Shown: positions 5,910-13,767 of the stretch, in pieces | Layout of the letters: every line of letters begins with the position of its first letter | Numbering within the stretch: the stretch's first letter is position 1 | Assembly: GCA_900544625.1 (NCBI GenBank) | Contig: UQVR01000011.1 | Coordinates: forward strand, 1-38,063 | Length of the DNA: 38,063 bases | Origin: an uncultured Mycoplasmatota bacterium | Lineage (GTDB): Bacteria > Bacillota_I > Bacilli_A > RF39 > UBA660 | Reading direction: 5' to 3' | Notes under the pieces: model-generated | Told to the model about the DNA's origin: nothing | What the model saw: only the letters and a program-made list of their open reading frames with translations | The model's database searches: none | Made by a program: the position numbers and the translations under genes

Positions 5910-8399
5910 ATGAATTTTATAAAAAAATTATTAGATAGTGAATATAAAGAATTATGTCGCTTTGAAAAATTAGCAGAAGAAATTGAGAAATTAGAACCTG
6001 TTATGCAAGCTTTAAAAGACGAAGATTTTAAAGATAAAACTTTAGAATTTAAGGCAATGCTTGAAGATGGAAAAACTCTTGAAGATATTGTAGTTCCTGC
6101 ATTTGCATTAGCTCGTGAAGCTGCTTATCGTGCAATTGGAGAAAAACCATTCCATGTTCAAATTCTTGGGGGCTTAGCAATCCATTATGGTAATATTGCG
6201 GAAATGAAAACTGGTGAAGGTAAAACTTTAACTACAATTTTACCAGCTTATTTAAATGCTTTAAGCGGAAAAGGTGTTCATGTTGTAACAACTAATGAAT
6301 ACTTATCAAGTCGTAATGCTGAATGGATGAGACCAATATATGACTTACTAGGTGTATCTGTTGGTATAAATTTAAGAGAATTATCACCAAAAGAAAAGCA
6401 AGAAGCATACAATGCAGATATTACATATTCTACAAATAATGAAGTTGGATTTGACTACTTAAGAGATAATATGGTTGTAAGAAAAGAAGATAGAGTTCAA
6501 AGAGGACTTAACTTCTGTATCATCGATGAAGTTGATTCAATTTTAATTGATGAAGCAAGAACACCATTAATTATCAGTGGTGGGCAATTTAATACTAATA
6601 ATCTTTATGTTGAAGCGGATAGAGTTGCTAAAAGATTAAAAGAAGAAGAAGATTATACGATTGATTTAAAAACAAAGAGTGTATCTTTAACTGCTGAAGG
6701 TAGTAAAAAAGTTGAAAAGTTTTTAAATATAACAAATCTATATGATTTGGATAATACTAATTTAGTACATCATATAAATCAAGCCCTAAAAGCAAACTAT
6801 GGATTTAAAAAAGATATTGATTATGTTGTAGATAATGATGCAATTATAATTGTTGACCCATTTACAGGTCGTTTAATGCACGGAAGACAATATTCAGAAG
6901 GTCTTCATCAAGCTATCGAAGCTAAAGAAGGGGTTACAATTAACACTGAAACTAAAACAATGGCAACTATTACATTCCAAAACCTATTTAGAATGTATAA
7001 TAAATTATCAGGTATGACAGGTACTGCCAAGACTGAAGAAGAAGAATTTAGAAATATTTACAACATGTATGTTATCAGAATACCAACTAATAAACCAGTA
7101 ATTCGTGAAGATTTACCGGACTTAGTTTATTCTGGAGAAAATGGTAAATATAAAGCCATAATAAATGTTGTTAAAGAAATTCATGCTAAACACGAGCCTA
7201 TTCTAATTGGCACAATTTCAGTTGAAGCTAACGAAAAGCTAAGTAAATTACTTACTAAAAATGGTTTAAAGCATGAAGTGTTAAATGCAAAAAATCATGA
7301 AAGAGAAGCTGAAATAATTGCTCATGCTGGAGAAAAAGATGCTATAACACTTGCAACAAACATGGCTGGTCGTGGAACAGATATTAAACTTGGCGAAGGT
7401 GTTCGTGAAATTGGTGGTCTTTATGTAATTGGTACTGAAAGACATGAATCACGCCGTATTGATAATCAGTTGCGTGGTCGTTCAGGACGTCAAGGAGACC
7501 CAGGGACAAGTCAATTCTTTGTTTCATTTGAAGATGATTTAATGCGCCGTTTCGGTACTGAAAAAATTAAAAATATGTTAATAAGTATGGGAATTGATGG
7601 AGATCAAGCAATTCGGTCTAAAGCATTAACCAGAAGTATTGAATCAGCCCAAAAGAAAGTTGAAGGAAATAACTTCGATTATCGTAAGAGCCTTCTTGAT
7701 TATGATAATGTTTTAAATGAACAAAGAGAAATAATTTATGCACGTCGTAATGAGATACTTGATCAAGAAAGTATTCATGATTCAATTATTGAAACATTTA
7801 AAAATACAATAACAAATCTTGTAGACAGTCATATTCCACCAGAAAATTGTTTAACAGAAAATGATTTATCTGAAATTGCAGAATATGTAAATACTAACTT
7901 CTTAAAAGGTGAAGAATTAAATGCCAAAGTCCTTGAAGGAATGAAAGAACAAGAAGTAATAGATTACATTAGTGAACTAGTTATCAAAAACTATGAAAAG
8001 AAAATGATATCATCACCACTTATGAATGACTTTGAAAAAGCTATATCACTTCGTGTTATTGATACAAGTTGGGTAGATCACATGAGTGCTATGGAACACT
8101 TAAAAGAAGGTGTTGGTCTTCGCGGTTATGGGCAATCAAATCCAGTTCAAGTCTATACAATGGAAGGCTTTGAAATGTTTGATAACTTGCTTAACAAAAT
8201 AGATAATGATATTGCGCTTTTCTTACTTAAAGCCGAAGTTCGTCAAAATGTTGAAAGAAAACAAACTTTAAAAGGAACTGCTAACGATGGTAAAGAAAAA
8301 ATTAAGAATCAACCTAAAAGAGTTAGCCACAAAATTGGTCGTAATGACCCCTGCATTTGCGGTTCAGGGAAAAAATATAAGAATTGCTGCGGAAAGTAA
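5910..8399 (+). CDS. secA: preprotein translocase ATPase SecA
   Basis: SecA is the motor that pushes unfolded preproteins through SecYEG. The 829-residue product shows Walker A MKTGEGKT (99-106), FDYLRDNM (181-188), Walker B IIDEVDSILIDEARTPL (DEVD 206-209), the later motor blocks TNMAGRGTDIKLG and GRSGRQGDPGTSQF, and a complete C-terminal zinc-binding tail DPCICGSGKKYKNCC (Cys 815, 817, 826, 827) used for SecB or lipid contact. Length is normal. Shine-Dalgarno aaggaga precedes the ATG. SecG, its partner, is encoded at 26599. In Bacillus prfB follows secA directly; here an accessory block intervenes. Confidence 0.98.
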   Translation: MNFIKKLLDSEYKELCRFEKLAEEIEKLEPVMQALKDEDFKDKTLEFKAMLEDGKTLEDIVVPAFALAREAAYRAIGEKPFHVQILGGLAIHYGNIAEMKTGEGKTLTTILPAYLNALSGKGVHVVTTNEYLSSRNAEWMRPIYDLLGVSVGINLRELSPKEKQEAYNADITYSTNNEVGFDYLRDNMVVRKEDRVQRGLNFCIIDEVDSILIDEARTPLIISGGQFNTNNLYVEADRVAKRLKEEEDYTIDLKTKSVSLTAEGSKKVEKFLNITNLYDLDNTNLVHHINQALKANYGFKKDIDYVVDNDAIIIVDPFTGRLMHGRQYSEGLHQAIEAKEGVTINTETKTMATITFQNLFRMYNKLSGMTGTAKTEEEEFRNIYNMYVIRIPTNKPVIREDLPDLVYSGENGKYKAIINVVKEIHAKHEPILIGTISVEANEKLSKLLTKNGLKHEVLNAKNHEREAEIIAHAGEKDAITLATNMAGRGTDIKLGEGVREIGGLYVIGTERHESRRIDNQLRGRSGRQGDPGTSQFFVSFEDDLMRRFGTEKIKNMLISMGIDGDQAIRSKALTRSIESAQKKVEGNNFDYRKSLLDYDNVLNEQREIIYARRNEILDQESIHDSIIETFKNTITNLVDSHIPPENCLTENDLSEIAEYVNTNFLKGEELNAKVLEGMKEQEVIDYISELVIKNYEKKMISSPLMNDFEKAISLRVIDTSWVDHMSAMEHLKEGVGLRGYGQSNPVQVYTMEGFEMFDNLLNKIDNDIALFLLKAEVRQNVERKQTLKGTANDGKEKIKNQPKRVSHKIGRNDPCICGSGKKYKNCCGK

Positions 8400-8411
8400 T
8401 ATAATTTAACA

Positions 8412-8447
8412 AAAAGGTGTAAACAAAATAGTTAGGTTACACCTTTT
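8412..8447 (+). terminator. secA terminator
   Basis: A perfect 11-bp stem aaaaggtgtaa (8412-8422) / ttacacctttt (8437-8447). The 3' arm supplies four T and the following tail is AT-rich. Confidence 0.75.
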
Positions 8448-8503
8448 AATTTAAAAATACGGAAGTTTTAATGAGATAAAAAGCAACGAAGGAATGAGGT
8501 AGA

Positions 8504-9082
8504 ATGAAAAACAAAAAAATATTTATTGTTATCAATACTTTATATATATTAGTTCCCTTATCAATTTTAATTTTTCAGCAATTGTTTAAATATAAATTTT
8601 ATATATTAGTAACATTTGGAATTCTAATATATTTTTGGTTAAGAAAAAATAATATAAGTAATGAGGATTTAGGTATAACTAAAAGAAATATTGCAAACTC
8701 ATTAATCAGCAATTTACCCATAATTATTATATCCGTATCAATTATTATCTTAATGAAATTTTTAAATATAAATAAGTTTGTTCCAAGTGAAACAATATAC
8801 TTTTATTTATTTTATATATTTATTTCATGCCCAATTCAAGAATTCTTATATCGTGGTTTCTATGGCTATTTTGATAATGGCAAACATAGTACTATGTTAA
8901 TATCTTCGTCTATGTATGCATTTGTCCATATTATATACAAAGATATATTAACCATTGTATTAACTTTTATAATTGGTTTAATTTGGTATAATTTGTATAT
9001 AAAAGATAAAAATTTATTTGGAGTATCGATTAGTCATTGTATTATTGGCGTGGTAACAATTTTTTTAGGAATTATAGATTAA
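8504..9082 (+). CDS. CPBP-family intramembrane metalloprotease
   Basis: CPBP (CAAX protease and bacteriocin-processing) proteins are integral membrane glutamic-type or metal proteases found in prenyl-protein processing, bacteriocin maturation and self-immunity. The 192-residue product has about six hydrophobic segments. The family motifs are present as QEFLYRG (112-118, in place of EExxxR, the first Glu replaced by Gln as in some members), FVHIIY with H142, and SISHCIIG with H178. The Shine-Dalgarno gaggt is well placed. It is the first gene of the accessory block and lies 19 nt before the HExxH protein, so the two are probably co-transcribed. No bacteriocin precursor was seen nearby, so substrate is unknown. 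Confidence 0.82.
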   Translation: MKNKKIFIVINTLYILVPLSILIFQQLFKYKFYILVTFGILIYFWLRKNNISNEDLGITKRNIANSLISNLPIIIISVSIIILMKFLNINKFVPSETIYFYLFYIFISCPIQEFLYRGFYGYFDNGKHSTMLISSSMYAFVHIIYKDILTIVLTFIIGLIWYNLYIKDKNLFGVSISHCIIGVVTIFLGIID

Positions 9083-9101
9083 TATAAAGGGGATATGTAC
9101 T

Positions 9102-9911
9102 ATGGATTTAAAAACAAAACATAATATTTGTAAAATAAAATTAAACGAAGATTTAGATGTAATAATTCAGGCTTTTATTAATGTTTATGGAACTGAGTAT
9201 TCCGATTTTATCACTAATAGATTTAAAGAGCTGAAGATTATTTGGTATGATGATGAAATACAAAATTATAGCGATATAAATGATATAATAGAAACCTCTT
9301 TACCAAAAGAAATTATAGATGAATACTTAAAGAAATATAAAGAGAAATGTTTTTCACAAAGTGCTTTTCTTGCTGAATTAGATGTTTTAATTCTACCTTT
9401 ATCGTATAATATAACTCATATAATTCACGAAATAAATCATATGATTAGTTGTCATGTTTTATCAAAAAATCCATTAAGAATAATAAGCGGTTTAAGTACA
9501 ATGACAGAACAAAATAATGGAGTAGTATCAAACGATAATGATTTAAATGAAATAATAAATCAAAAAATAACAATAGAGATTTTGGAGGAACTTAAAAGAC
9601 TAGGCATAGATTTAAAAATATCTTCATCATGGCAAGAGCAGTTATTCCCATTAATTAATTTGTTTTATAAAACATTTAGAGATGAAATTAAAAAAACATA
9701 TGTTACCGGTAACTTATTATCATTTGCTAAAAATCTCGGAGGACAAAACTACATCGACTTTACTCAAGTTGTGTTTCTAAAATGTTTTAAAGCACGCAGA
9801 AATATTTCAAAAGGTGAAACCAAAATTATTTCTAAAGATGATATAGAACAAGTAGAAGCATTAGTGTTTATGATGAATGAAACTAAAGAACAACAAAATA
9901 TAAAAAGATAA
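9102..9911 (+). CDS. putative zinc metallopeptidase-like protein (HExxH)
   Basis: The 269-residue protein is not assigned to a named family. It has an HExxH motif, HEINH at 109-113, in a hydrophobic helix (NITHIIHEINHMISCH). About 36 residues later comes DLNEIINQ with E150 in a helix, the arrangement of a gluzincin-type third zinc ligand. There is no signal peptide or membrane segment, so it should act in the cytoplasm. The N-terminal 90 residues and the C-terminal 100 residues show no motif I know. Shine-Dalgarno aaagggg (9087-9093) supports the ATG. It follows the CPBP protease closely. Activity is inferred only from the metal-binding pattern. Confidence 0.7.
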   Translation: MDLKTKHNICKIKLNEDLDVIIQAFINVYGTEYSDFITNRFKELKIIWYDDEIQNYSDINDIIETSLPKEIIDEYLKKYKEKCFSQSAFLAELDVLILPLSYNITHIIHEINHMISCHVLSKNPLRIISGLSTMTEQNNGVVSNDNDLNEIINQKITIEILEELKRLGIDLKISSSWQEQLFPLINLFYKTFRDEIKKTYVTGNLLSFAKNLGGQNYIDFTQVVFLKCFKARRNISKGETKIISKDDIEQVEALVFMMNETKEQQNIKR

Positions 9912-9994
9912 AACATAGTGAAATAATTAGGCGTTAGAAAAAGAAAAATGTTTAACATTACCATTAAAATTTAAAAGGCAATATATAAAAAACT

Positions 9995-10027
9995 TGTTAA
10001 TAACTATTTAGTTATTAACATTTTTTT
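9995..10027 (+). terminator. terminator of the CPBP-HExxH pair
   Basis: A perfect 11-bp stem tgttaataact (9995-10005) / agttattaaca (10010-10020) with a 4-nt loop, then seven T. It closely resembles the hairpins at 12341 and 12697. Confidence 0.9.
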
Positions 10028-10046
10028 CTAAAATATAGCATTGTTA

Positions 10047-10075
10047 TTGTGGCTAAAGAAAATTAATGATATAAT
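10047..10075 (+). promoter_or_regulatory. promoter of the RhuM pseudogene
   Basis: TTGTGG (10047-10052), 17-bp spacer, TATAAT (10070-10075) with TG two bases upstream. Confidence 0.6.
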
Positions 10076-10100
10076 TAAATTGACAAATAATTATGTGCAA

Positions 10101-10758
10101 ATGGCAAATATGAATAATAAATTAATTGGCACAGAAAAAAATATTATATTTTACAATGATGAAGAAGGTAATACAAAAATTTAAGTATTACTTGAAAATG
10201 AAGATGTTTGGTTAAATACAGAAGCTGTTGCATTACTTTTTAATGTTGATAGAACAGGTATTATCAGGCGCATTAATAATATTTATAAAGATGATGAATT
10301 AAAAGAAGTGGAAATTTGTGCAAAAATTGCACAAGTTCATAAAGAAGGAAATCGAAGTGTGCAAAGAACATATTCTTATTATAATCTTGATATGATTAAT
10401 TTCTATAGGTTTCAGAGTTAATTCAAAAAAGGCAATTAAATTTAGACCTTGGGCTAACAAAATAATTAAAGATTACATGATTCAAGGTTTTGCTTTAAAT
10501 GATGATAGATTTATGAAAGCTAGAAAATCAGATCAGGAATATTTTAAAAGATTATTGGAAAGAATTAAATTAATTCGTACTAGTGAGAGAATGTTTTATC
10601 AAAAAATCACTGATATATTTTCAGAATGTTCAATTGATTATAATAAGAGTGCTGAATTTTACAAAAGAGAAATTTTTGATAGTATTGCTATTACTAGTGC
10701 ATTATTAGCCTTTTTAAATTACAATCAAAGTTATCCACGATTAGAAAAAAATAGATAA
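10101..10758 (+). pseudogene. RhuM-family protein, broken by a stop and a frameshift
   Basis: The reading frames together spell a RhuM ('virulence RhuM') family protein: NIIFYNDEEGNTKI, then after an in-frame TAA near 10182 VLLENEDVWLNTEAVALLFN, VDRTGIIRRINNIYKDDEL, CAKIAQVHKEGNRSVQRTYS and NLDMINF. A one-base shift near 10405 leads to IGFRVNSKKAIKFRPWANKI, KDYMIQGFALNDDRF and the coiled segment ERIKLIRTSERMFYQKITDIF. RhuM genes typically sit in mobile or accessory regions. Function is poorly known. Two independent lesions make this a pseudogene. The tail after about 10640 diverges from typical members. The last intact open segment is 10477-10758, but it has no convincing ribosome-binding site. 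Confidence 0.82.
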
Positions 10759-10771
10759 ATAAAAAAATATA

Positions 10772-10780
10772 TGTTATACT
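10772..10780 (+). promoter_or_regulatory. extended -10 promoter of the Nudix gene
   Basis: TGTTATACT, with TG at 10772-10773 and TATACT at 10775-10780, about 30 nt before the Nudix ATG. No clear -35 is visible. Confidence 0.55.
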
Positions 10781-10809
10781 AGTCTTAATTATTTAAGGAG
10801 GAAAAAATA

Positions 10810-11415
10810 ATGAGTAGTAGAGAAGTAATAGATAAAATAAGAAATTTATCAACACAAGAAAAAAGAAATTTAACATACGAAGCGTTAGTAAAAATTATTG
10901 AACCATTAACATCAGATGAAATAATAGAATTAAGTAATGTAATTGGTTATCCTGTATTTACTAGATTATGCATGGGTGTATTAAAGCATAGATTTGTTTT
11001 ATTACAAGATGGTGCTGCTGCAATAATAGTTAATAATGAAGGACAAATTCTATTACAAAGTAGAGCAGACAGAGATAAATGGGGACTACCTGGAGGATGC
11101 CAAGAACTTGGAGAAAGGTTTCAAGATACTGTTTTAAGAGAAGTAAAAGAAGAAACTAATCTTGATGTTAATGAAGAAGACCTAGAGCTAATAGATATAG
11201 TATCTGGAGCTTCAAGAAGAAATGATTATCCAAATGGGGATGTAGTAATTAATAACACAGCGCTTTACTGTATTAGAAAATATAGTGGTGAATTAAAATG
11301 GGATAGTGAATCAAAAAATATGAAATTTTTTGATTTGGATAATTTACCAGAAAATCAAAATGATCCCGATTTAATTGAGATTTATATAAGAAAATTTTGT
11401 TCAAGGGGTAGATAG
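10810..11415 (+). CDS. Nudix hydrolase
   Basis: Nudix enzymes hydrolyse nucleoside diphosphates linked to another group. The 201-residue product has a helical N-terminal extension (about 1-60) and then the Nudix fold. The Nudix box reads G96-CQELG-E102-RFQDTVL-RE-VK-EE-TN-L118, fitting GX5EX7REUXEEXGU except that Asn117 replaces the last Gly. The metal-binding Glu pair is intact. The sequence before it, DKWGLPGG, is typical of MutT/ADP-ribose type members, but the substrate cannot be told. Shine-Dalgarno aaggagg is ideal. The gene is monocistronic; the minus-strand small RNA at 11433-11533 converges on its 3' end. Confidence 0.92.
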   Translation: MSSREVIDKIRNLSTQEKRNLTYEALVKIIEPLTSDEIIELSNVIGYPVFTRLCMGVLKHRFVLLQDGAAAIIVNNEGQILLQSRADRDKWGLPGGCQELGERFQDTVLREVKEETNLDVNEEDLELIDIVSGASRRNDYPNGDVVINNTALYCIRKYSGELKWDSESKNMKFFDLDNLPENQNDPDLIEIYIRKFCSRGR

Positions 11416-11432
11416 AATTAAATTTAAGTAAA

Positions 11433-11533
11433 TAAAAAAAGCTTACCCCAGGAGCAAAGAAATTCTAAATATGCAATCGCATATCTACTCTCATTCGAGA
11501 ACCCAGATTTAACCCTTCCCAAGTAAGCATTAC
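11433..11533 (-). ncRNA. candidate free-standing structured small RNA (~100 nt), unknown family
   Basis: On the minus strand a strong promoter (see 11540-11568) is followed by a GC-richer, foldable ~100-nt segment with no good ORF. Its ends pair: gcttac (11528-11523) with gtaagc (11446-11441), extendable to about 12 bp with G-U pairs and one bulge. Inside are aucu/agau around tctc(gaat)gaga, and a perfect hairpin atatgc(gatt)gcatat. The closing stem runs straight into seven U (11440-11434), so it doubles as an intrinsic terminator. I compared it by memory with SRP RNA, 6S, tmRNA, RNase P and common riboswitches and found no match. A promoter-plus-fold-plus-terminator unit in an otherwise featureless gap is the support. 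Confidence 0.65.
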
Positions 11534-11539
11534 AACAAT

Positions 11540-11568
11540 AATGTAACAAAACTTTTTACTATTGTCAA
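11540..11568 (-). promoter_or_regulatory. strong sigma-A promoter of the small RNA
   Basis: On the minus strand: consensus TTGACA (11568-11563), exactly 17 bp, TACATT (11545-11540) preceded by TG as an extended -10. The predicted start is near 11533, five nt before the closing stem. Confidence 0.75.
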
Positions 11569-11638
11569 ATTTATTATATATACTTTTGAAAAAATTGTTA
11601 ATTTAAACGTTATCATAAAACAAATGGAGGTTCTGGTT

Positions 11639-12346
11639 ATGGAAATAACAAATGAAAAAGAAGTATTAAAAAAGATAATTAACATAATAAATTTATTGCA
11701 TCCCGTTCAAACACCAAGAATAGATTTAGATATGCCAAGTTTTAAAAGGCCGTCTACAGACATAATAATAAATTTAATAGAAGAAGATAATGTGCCACAC
11801 ACATTTATTAGTATCCTCGATGGCACTGAAAATTTTAAACAAAGTGTACTACATGGGAAAATATTAACAGATACTTTTTTAGATATTAATACTTTAAAAG
11901 AAATAATTGATTATTTACTTGCAAATTTTCCTGTAGTATATAACTTTAATGTAAATAGTAATTCCATTTCATTTACTTTTTCATTTTCTAAAAATAATGA
12001 TTTTTATATAACACCAGGGATTTCACTAGAAAATATTAGTTTAGAAATTAGAATAACAGAGTTAAAACATCAAAAAAAATTAAAAGAATACTTGATATTT
12101 ATATTAAGTACGTACTATGCTGAATTAAAACAAACTCCATATTGGCAAGAAACAATTAAAAAATACAAGAAAAAAATACTTTTTGAGATGGAATATGAAT
12201 ATATAATGGATTTTCTTTCTCATTTAAGTGAAGAAGAAATAAGAAAATTATTAGTTAATATTACTAATGAACGATTTATAGAAATAATGAATGATATGAT
12301 TTCTAAAGAAACAAAATTAGAAAGATTAAAACCACAAATTTGTTGA
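11639..12346 (+). CDS. unknown cytoplasmic protein
   Basis: The 235-residue product is not recognised. It has no signal peptide, membrane helix or Cys motif. The N-terminal half looks mixed alpha/beta (for example DIIINLIEEDNVPHTFISIL and SNSISFTFSFSKNNDF), and the C-terminal third is helical and charged (KKYKKKILFEMEYEYIMDFL through LSHLSEEEIRKLL). ATG 11639 is chosen because ggagg (11626-11630) lies 8 nt upstream; the in-frame ATG at 11624 overlaps that site. It stands alone with its own terminator. The family may be an immunity- or phage-type protein, but nothing in the sequence shows this. Confidence 0.75.
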   Translation: MEITNEKEVLKKIINIINLLHPVQTPRIDLDMPSFKRPSTDIIINLIEEDNVPHTFISILDGTENFKQSVLHGKILTDTFLDINTLKEIIDYLLANFPVVYNFNVNSNSISFTFSFSKNNDFYITPGISLENISLEIRITELKHQKKLKEYLIFILSTYYAELKQTPYWQETIKKYKKKILFEMEYEYIMDFLSHLSEEEIRKLLVNITNERFIEIMNDMISKETKLERLKPQIC

Positions 12347-12372
12347 TAACTTAGTTGTTATCAACATTTTTT
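12341..12372 (+). terminator. terminator starting in the upstream stop codon
   Basis: A perfect 10-bp stem tgttgataac (12341-12350) / gttatcaaca (12357-12366), 6-nt loop, then six T. The TGA stop of the preceding gene (12344-12346) is part of the 5' arm. Confidence 0.88.
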
Positions 12373-12401
12373 AACAAATACTTGACAAACGTACAAAATA
12401 A

Positions 12402-12671
12402 ATGATAGCAAAGGTAAATTATATAAGAAGTAAAAATAAAGAAGTAGGAATTATTTTTGTACCTAGCGGCATAGATAAATCACAAATTGTAAAAGCACAA
12501 GACGCAATTCTTGTAGATGACTATTCAGGAAATTTACTTAAGTGGACAGAAGCAGGCGGAATAGGTATAAAGTTTGCAGAAGAAGACAAATTTGCAACAA
12601 TAAATACATTGAAAGTATTTACAGAAAATAAAAATTCAATGGTTTTATGTAGAAAAAAGAAATACATCTAG
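12402..12671 (+). pseudogene. C-terminal remnant of a HAD-type 5'-nucleotidase-like protein
   Basis: The 89-codon frame contains KVNYIRSKNKEVGIIFVPSG, DKSQIVKAQDAILVDDYSGN and LLKWTEAGGIGIKFAEED. The block ILVDDYSGNLLKWTEAGGIGIKF resembles the last HAD motif and tail of 5'(3')-deoxyribonucleotidase-type proteins, where DD binds Mg2+. The nucleophile motif DxDxT and the N-terminal half are missing. There is no Shine-Dalgarno before ATG 12402. A consensus -35 TTGACA (12382-12387) lies just upstream but lacks a credible -10. I read it as a 5'-truncated gene. A short functional protein is possible but less likely. It is followed by its own terminator. Confidence 0.6.
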
Positions 12672-12696
12672 TTATAAATAATATTGCACAAGAAAT

Positions 12697-12731
12697 GTGT
12701 TGATAACTCAAAAGTTATTAACACATTTTTA
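12697..12731 (+). terminator. terminator after the nucleotidase remnant
   Basis: A 13-bp stem (12697-12709 with 12714-12726, one G-U pair) of the same tgttgataact type as the hairpins at 9995 and 12341, followed by five T. Confidence 0.85.
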
Positions 12732-12760
12732 ATGACTTTTTTAAATGTTTTTGGTACAAT
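12732..12760 (+). promoter_or_regulatory. promoter of the guanine-deaminase-like gene
   Basis: ATGACT (12732-12737), 17-bp spacer, TACAAT (12755-12760) with TG as an extended -10. Confidence 0.6.
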
Positions 12761-12777
12761 TTAATTAGGTGGTAACC

Positions 12778-13245
12778 ATGAATAACGATAAAATAATGAC
12801 TTTGGGAATAAATCAAGCAAGAAAAACTATGAATGATAATAAAGGTGGGCCTTTTGGGGCAGTAATTACAGATAAAAATGGAAATATAATAAGCATATCT
12901 TCAAATTTAGTGTTGGAAACTTATGACCCAACAGCTCATGCTGAAATAAATGCAATTAGAGAAGCATCAAAAAAACTAAAAACTCATGATTTATCAAATT
13001 GCATACTTTATGCAACAGGATATCCATGCCCAATGTGTCTATCAGCTATAATCTGGGCAAATATTCAAACTGTATATTATGGAACTAATGTAAATGAAGC
13101 AGAAGAAATAGGATTTAGAGATGATTTCATTTATAAATATATAAACAATAAAAATGAAGAGATTTTGAAAATAGAACAATTAGATCATGAGAAATGCTTT
13201 GAATTATTTGAAGAATATAAAGAAAAACAAAAACAAATATATTAA
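12778..13245 (+). CDS. guanine deaminase-like nucleoside/base deaminase (CDA fold)
   Basis: A zinc-dependent deaminase of the cytidine-deaminase superfamily; the closest family by pattern is bacterial guanine deaminase, which converts guanine to xanthine in purine salvage. The 155-residue product has GGPFGAVI (23-30), the catalytic HAE in DPTAHAEINAIR (H54, E56) and the zinc Cys pair in PCPMC (C84, C87), followed by WANIQTVYYG and GFRDDFIY, the latter typical of guanine deaminase rather than TadA. ATG 12778 is chosen: aggtggt sits just upstream and overlaps the alternative GTG 12769. It is a single-gene unit with its own promoter. Confidence 0.88.
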   Translation: MNNDKIMTLGINQARKTMNDNKGGPFGAVITDKNGNIISISSNLVLETYDPTAHAEINAIREASKKLKTHDLSNCILYATGYPCPMCLSAIIWANIQTVYYGTNVNEAEEIGFRDDFIYKYINNKNEEILKIEQLDHEKCFELFEEYKEKQKQIY

Positions 13246-13259
13246 AACTAAAAAGTAAG

Positions 13260-13268
13260 TGATATAAT
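13260..13268 (+). promoter_or_regulatory. extended -10 promoter of the tandem triplet
   Basis: TGATATAAT (TG 13260-13261, TATAAT 13263-13268), about 20 nt before the first gene's ATG. The -35 is not evident. Confidence 0.6.
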
Positions 13269-13287
13269 TTATATAGGAGGTTTTGTC

Positions 13288-13767
13288 ATGAATGAAAAAA
13301 GAGAATTAAAAATAAAAAATTTAGTAACAAAAGATGGTAAAGTTTACAAAAAAGATGATATGCCCATCGAAATAATTTTATCAACAGAAATTGAAAAAAT
13401 ATCATTTCCTCAAAATATTGTAAAATTGGAAGTATATGAAACTAGCGAAGAAACAGAAGAATGCTTATTTTCTATATACATCGGAGAAGTTTTTTATAAG
13501 AAAACTATTCAATCATTAAACCCGACCTTTCAATTTTCTCAAGGAAAAGATAATACGCCTTATGTATTTGTACCAAATTCTAATGGGACTTTAGTTTTAC
13601 TTGCAAAATTAAATCGTGGTGATATGGTTGTAGAAAATATAAATCAACTTAAAATGTTGTTAGCTGAATTAACGGAAAAATACCAAAAAAGATTAATAGG
13701 AGTATCCAGAATTAAGGAGATAAATAATGAAAGAAAACATTATATTAAAAATAATAAATACAAATAG
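13288..13767 (+). CDS. unknown protein, first copy of a tandem triplet
   Basis: The 159-residue product belongs to a family I do not recognise but which occurs three times in a row here. Shared blocks are an N-terminal P.NI.KLEVYE (here PQNIVKLEVYETSEE), IYIGEVF, a P.F.FS.G stretch (LNPTFQFSQGKDN), PYVFVPN, LLAKLNRGDMVVENINQLK and a C-terminal LIGVSRIKEI. It is soluble by appearance, mixed alpha/beta, with no catalytic signature. Shine-Dalgarno aggagg precedes the ATG. The 3' end overlaps the second copy by 41 nt, and the tail after SRIKEI (NNERKHYIKNNKYK) is encoded within that overlap and not shared with copy three. Confidence 0.78.
   Translation: MNEKRELKIKNLVTKDGKVYKKDDMPIEIILSTEIEKISFPQNIVKLEVYETSEETEECLFSIYIGEVFYKKTIQSLNPTFQFSQGKDNTPYVFVPNSNGTLVLLAKLNRGDMVVENINQLKMLLAELTEKYQKRLIGVSRIKEINNERKHYIKNNKYK

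Noticed and set aside
11433..11533. Identity of the minus-strand small RNA as SRP RNA, 6S RNA, tmRNA or tracrRNA
   Set aside because: The conserved SRP apical loop sequence is absent, the RNA is too short for 6S or tmRNA, there is no tag-reading frame, and no CRISPR array or cas gene is present in the window.
12341..12366. DnaA boxes suggested by ttatcaaca in the repeated hairpins
   Set aside because: Each word deviates from TTATCCACA and occurs as part of a terminator stem directly after a gene, and no origin context (dnaA, dnaN, AT-rich unwinding element) is present.
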